Assembly (NCBI GenBank): GCA_022826665.1 | Contig: JAJDUK010000045.1 | Location: forward strand, 1-64,000 | Direction: 5' to 3' | DNA: 64,000 bases | Source of the DNA: Alphaproteobacteria bacterium | GTDB lineage: Bacteria > Pseudomonadota > Alphaproteobacteria > UBA828 | Part shown: one piece after another, positions 61,332 to 64,000 of the stretch | Numbering within the stretch: position 1 is the first letter of the stretch | How the letters are laid out: the number at the start of each line of letters is the position of its first letter | The notes under the pieces: generated by a model | Database searches by the model: none | Seen by the model: only the letters and a program-made list of their open reading frames with translations | What the model was told of the DNA's origin: nothing | Translations under genes and position numbers: made by a program

Positions 61332-61710
61332 AGGCGAACGGACCGAGGGCAGCGCGCCGCCCGCCGGTGCAAGCCGACCGGCACCAGCCGGCGACGGCCG
61401 CAGGCAGCATCCCTTCGGCGGACCGCGCCACGGCGGTGGTCCGGGTGGTGGCCGAGGCGGTGGGGGCGTTCCCATGGTCTCGTTCCCGAGACGGCCGTTC
61501 TTCCGCCGCAAGAAGTCGTGCCCCTTCAGCGGACCCAACGCGCCCAAGATCGACTATCGGGACGTGAAGCTGCTTCAGCGCTTCCTCTCCGAGCGGGGCA
61601 AGATCGTGCCGAGCCGCATCACGGCAGTTTCGGCCAAGAAGCAGCGGGAGCTCGCGCGGGCGATCAAGCGCGCGCGCCACCTGGCGCTGCTGCCCTACGT
61701 CATCAAATAG
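61324..61710 (+). CDS. rpsR: Ribosomal protein S18 with Gly-rich N-terminal extension
   Basis: A 128-residue S18, against about 75-85 usually. The first ~50 residues are a Gly/Arg/Pro-rich extension with runs of glycine; the normal protein follows ([31 protein letters not shown]). S18 pairs with S6 on the 30S platform. Its ATG lies within the end of rpsF. Confidence 0.94.
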   Translation: MAEGERTEGSAPPAGASRPAPAGDGRRQHPFGGPRHGGGPGGGRGGGGVPMVSFPRRPFFRRKKSCPFSGPNAPKIDYRDVKLLQRFLSERGKIVPSRITAVSAKKQRELARAIKRARHLALLPYVIK

Positions 61711-61772
61711 ACAGGTCGTCGCTCGGCACGGGTATTCCGGCCTGGGCGATTCGCCAAGCGGGGAACAGGGGC

Positions 61773-62462
61773 ATGGAAGTCATCTTGCTCGAGAGGATCG
61801 AGAAGCTCGGCGGGATGGGCGATATCGTCGGGGTGAAGGACGGCTACGCCCGCAACTTCTTGCTCCCCCGCAAGAAGGCCCTTCGCGCCACGCCCGAGAA
61901 CATGCAGCGCTTCGAGCGGGAGCGCGAGGCGCTGGAGCAGCTCAACAGCGACCGGCGCGATGCGGCCAGCTCTGCCGCGATCCGGCTGGAGGGCGAGAGC
62001 ATCATCCTCATCCGCCAGGCGAGCGACACGCTGCAACTCTACGGCTCCGTCAGCGCGCGTGATATCGCCGAGGCGATGGCCGAGCGCGGCGCTGAGGTCC
62101 GGCGCCAGCAGGTGCGTCTGGACCGCCCGATCAAGGCGCTCGGCGTCCACGACGTGCGGATCGCGCTCCATCCGGAGGTCACGGTGACAGTCAAGGTCAA
62201 CGTCGCCCGCTCGCCCGAGGAAGCGGAGATTCAGGCCCGCGGCGGCACCATCCTCGATGAGGCGGAGGACGAGGCAGACGAAGCCGCAGAGGGCGAGGCC
62301 ACGGACGCGGACGCGCCGGCAGACGACGCACCCGATACGGCGGATGCCGGCGAGGCAACGGAGCCATCCGAAGCCGCTGGCGAATCAACCGAATCAGCCG
62401 AAAGTGCCGGTAACGCGGACAGTCCCTCGGAGGAAGACACGGCCGGCGCCCAGGCCGAATAA
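61773..62462 (+). CDS. rplI: Ribosomal protein L9 with long acidic tail
   Basis: A 229-residue L9. The two domains of normal L9 (M-E-V-I-L-L-E-R-I-E-K-L-G-x-x-G; G-V-H-D-V-R-I-A-L-H-P-E-V) occupy residues 1-150. The last ~75 residues form an acidic, Ala/Glu/Asp/Ser-rich low-complexity tail. ATG at 61773 with GGGGAACAGGGG upstream, 62 bases after rpsR. Confidence 0.95.
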   Translation: MEVILLERIEKLGGMGDIVGVKDGYARNFLLPRKKALRATPENMQRFEREREALEQLNSDRRDAASSAAIRLEGESIILIRQASDTLQLYGSVSARDIAEAMAERGAEVRRQQVRLDRPIKALGVHDVRIALHPEVTVTVKVNVARSPEEAEIQARGGTILDEAEDEADEAAEGEATDADAPADDAPDTADAGEATEPSEAAGESTESAESAGNADSPSEEDTAGAQAE

Positions 62463-62477
62463 CCGAGGCCCCGTGCC

Positions 62478-63692
62478 ATGCTGGTTGCGCCCCTGCTCAG
62501 GACCTTGATGAAGCGGGGCACGCTTCGCGTGGTGGATGCGCGGGGCAAGCTCCACACCTTTGCAGGCGAGCCGGGGGATACGGTCACCATCCGGCTGCAC
62601 GACCGCTCGCTCCACTGGAAGCTCCTGTTGAACCCGCGCCTCGTCGTCGGCGAAGCCTACATGGACGGCACACTGACGATGGAGGACGACGCGACCATCC
62701 GTGATTTCCTTCACCTGGTCGGCGCGAACCTCCATCTGCTCGACGAGAACGCGGTGATCAAAGCGCGCAACTGGCTTGCCCAATGGGTCCGACCGCTGCA
62801 GCAGCACAACCCCGTCGGCCGCGCGCGGCAGAACGTGGCCCACCACTACGATCTCTCGGACGACCTCTACGACCTCTTCCTCGACCCGGACCGGCAGTAT
62901 TCCTGCGCCTACTTCGACACACCCAATCACTCGCTGGAACAAGCCCAGCACGCCAAGAAGCGCCATCTCGCGTCGAAGCTGCTGCTCGACCAGCCGGGCC
63001 TTAGCGTGCTGGACATCGGCTCGGGCTGGGGCGGGCTCGGCATCTACCTGCACGAGAAGGCCGGCGCCAACGTGACGGGGCTGACCCTGTCGAAAGAGCA
63101 GCAGGCCTACGCCGCGGAGCGCGCCCAGAAGCTCGGCATCCAGGAGCACGTGGCCTTCCACCTGCGCGACTACCGCGAGGACACGGGCACCTACGACCGG
63201 ATCGTCTCGGTCGGCATGTTCGAGCACGTGGGCGTCAAGCATTACGTCGAGTTCTTTCGCAAGGTGGAGCGGCTGCTCAAGGAGGATGGCGTCGCCCTGC
63301 TCCACACCATCGCCCGTTGGGATGGGCCGAGCGTCACCAACCCGTGGCTGCGCAAGTACATCTTCCCCGGCGGTTATTGCCCCTCGCTCTCCGAAGTCTT
63401 CGCCGCGCTGGAGCAGACCGGCCTGAAATCCCTGGACGTAGAGATGCTGCGCCTGCACTACGCCGACACGCTCAAGCACTGGTCGCGCAACTTCCGGGCG
63501 AACCGGGAGCGGGTGAGGGCGGTCTACGACGAGCGCTTTTGCCGGATGTGGGAGTTCTACCTCGCGGGCTCGGAGGCCGCCTTCCGCCATCAGGACCACA
63601 TGGTGGCCCAGATCCAGCTCGCCCGGCGCCAGGATGCGGCGCCTCTGACCCGCGACTACATGGTGGACTGGGAGCGCGCCCACGCGACCTGA
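62478..63692 (+). CDS. cfa: Cyclopropane-fatty-acyl-phospholipid synthase family methyltransferase
   Basis: A 404-residue SAM-dependent enzyme. An N-terminal domain of ~110 residues precedes the methyltransferase domain with H-H-Y-D-L-S-D-D-L-Y, the SAM motif L-D-I-G-S-G-W-G-G-L and the active-site Y-R-E/M-F-E-H-V-G pattern typical of cyclopropane synthases. It adds a methylene bridge to unsaturated membrane acyl chains. Starts 15 bases after rplI. Confidence 0.93.
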   Translation: MLVAPLLRTLMKRGTLRVVDARGKLHTFAGEPGDTVTIRLHDRSLHWKLLLNPRLVVGEAYMDGTLTMEDDATIRDFLHLVGANLHLLDENAVIKARNWLAQWVRPLQQHNPVGRARQNVAHHYDLSDDLYDLFLDPDRQYSCAYFDTPNHSLEQAQHAKKRHLASKLLLDQPGLSVLDIGSGWGGLGIYLHEKAGANVTGLTLSKEQQAYAAERAQKLGIQEHVAFHLRDYREDTGTYDRIVSVGMFEHVGVKHYVEFFRKVERLLKEDGVALLHTIARWDGPSVTNPWLRKYIFPGGYCPSLSEVFAALEQTGLKSLDVEMLRLHYADTLKHWSRNFRANRERVRAVYDERFCRMWEFYLAGSEAAFRHQDHMVAQIQLARRQDAAPLTRDYMVDWERAHAT

Positions 63693-63712
63693 TCAGGCAA
63701 AGCTCCGCACCC

Positions 63713-63766
63713 TCGCCCAATTTCCACAACTCAATGCTCGCACCAAGAATGAGTGTGGCTGGGCGA
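63713..63766 (+). terminator. Large imperfect stem-loop after cfa
   Basis: Two stacked stems: TCGCCCA (63713-63719) with TGGGCGA (63760-63766), and CCACAACTCA (63724-63733) with TGAGTGTGG (63750-63758), one bulged base. A TTTTCCCC run follows eight bases later. It is a candidate terminator for the ribosomal-protein/cfa transcript, though the spacing to the T-run is loose. Confidence 0.5.
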
Positions 63767-63896
63767 AGGCAGCAGTTTTCCCCGTAGTTCACAGGCTATG
63801 GAGGAAGTTTCTCCCCGCAATCCTTCGCCTTGCCGCCTGCCTGCGTTTTTCACATCCCGCCCTGGCTTAGGACATTGCTCGACCACGAGAAATGGC

Positions 63897-63939
63897 GACT
63901 ATTCACGATAGTCAAACCATGTGCAGAACTTTAAGTTCT
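63897..63939. repeat. Two small palindromes in the AT-rich end
   Basis: GACTAT-N5-ATAGTC (63897-63913) and AGAACTT-T-AAGTTCT (63925-63939) are perfect inverted repeats 11 bases apart. The second is followed by TTTATTATC. They could be operators, the end of a mobile element or a weak terminator; nothing here decides which. Confidence 0.6.
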
Positions 63940-64000
63940 TTATTATCAATGTCTTACAAGTATATGAATTAGTGCCAGCGAGCATTCCAAGCGTGTATAA

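Larger units (their letters stand above)
63693..64000. other. Gene-free region turning AT-rich at the window edge
   Basis: About 300 bases without a recognisable gene. The first part holds a large stem-loop after cfa. From about 63880 the composition changes: bases 63911-64000 are 32 G/C of 90 (36%) by hand count, against roughly two thirds in the rest of the window. Two inverted repeats lie there (63897-63913 and 63925-63939). Confidence 0.7.

Noticed and set aside
62394..63683. A 429-codon frame antisense to cfa
   Set aside because: Mirrors cfa codons; no start signal or motif.

Overview
The window is a GC-rich chromosomal segment (about two thirds GC by eye) of an alphaproteobacterium, most likely Rhodospirillales-like. 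The evidence is gene order rather than any single marker: a DUF3576 lipoprotein gene followed by leuS, lptE and holA; lptF-lptG-lptD-surA-rsmA; fabD-fabG...acpP-fabF-mltG-yicC-gmk; rsmB-rpe-heparinase-like; rpsF-rpsR-rplI; and a System I cytochrome c maturation block ccmD-E-F-G-H-I. Most of the window is dense housekeeping DNA with little sign of mobile elements; no rRNA, CRISPR or insertion sequence was seen. One tRNA gene (tRNA-Cys) is present.

Layout. 1-5.3 kb: the first codons of an unknown divergent gene, a membrane-anchored cytochrome c, a Ser/Thr-type phosphatase, an internally deleted TAXI-type solute-binding protein, an isochorismatase-like hydrolase, then a PQQ-type sugar dehydrogenase paired with an enolase-superfamily dehydratase. 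5.3-9.8 kb: rsmB, rpe, a heparinase II/III-like protein, a cold-shock protein and a small basic protein. 9.9-16.2 kb: a DUF433/DUF5615 toxin-antitoxin pair, endonuclease V, an RND efflux pump (permease and adaptor) and a Nudix hydrolase. 16.3-20.7 kb: an AcoX-like NAD-kinase-fold protein, a small membrane protein, two EamA transporters and a DsbA-family oxidoreductase. 20.7-22.4 kb: an ammonium transporter followed by a small one-helix membrane protein.

22.8-31.7 kb is the most distinctive accessory region: a complete ABC importer (Tat-exported binding protein, two permeases, two different ATPases) that continues into an intradiol aromatic-ring dioxygenase, with a divergent 2-oxoglutarate/Fe(II) oxygenase and a porin next door. 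The two ATPases carry complementary motif losses, so their heterodimer should have one intact and one degenerate ATP site. Strong stem-loops sit at the binding-protein/permease junction.

31.9-37.0 kb: ccm genes (reverse strand). 37.2-42.5 kb: an EVE-domain protein, holA, lptE, leuS, DUF3576 lipoprotein. 42.6 kb: tRNA-Cys. 42.8-46.4 kb: three amide hydrolases in a row. 46.6-52.8 kb: lipopolysaccharide export and outer-membrane biogenesis genes (lptF, lptG, lptD, surA) plus rsmA; lptF may be translated from a leaderless mRNA. 53.0-60.5 kb: a GNAT acetyltransferase, gmk, yicC, mltG, and the fatty-acid genes fabF, acpP, fabG and fabD, split by an opposite-strand EamA transporter. 60.7-63.7 kb: rpsF-rpsR-rplI, whose products all carry long low-complexity charged tails, then cyclopropane-fatty-acid synthase. 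The last ~100 bases turn abruptly AT-rich and contain palindromes, suggesting the edge of a different kind of DNA just outside the window.
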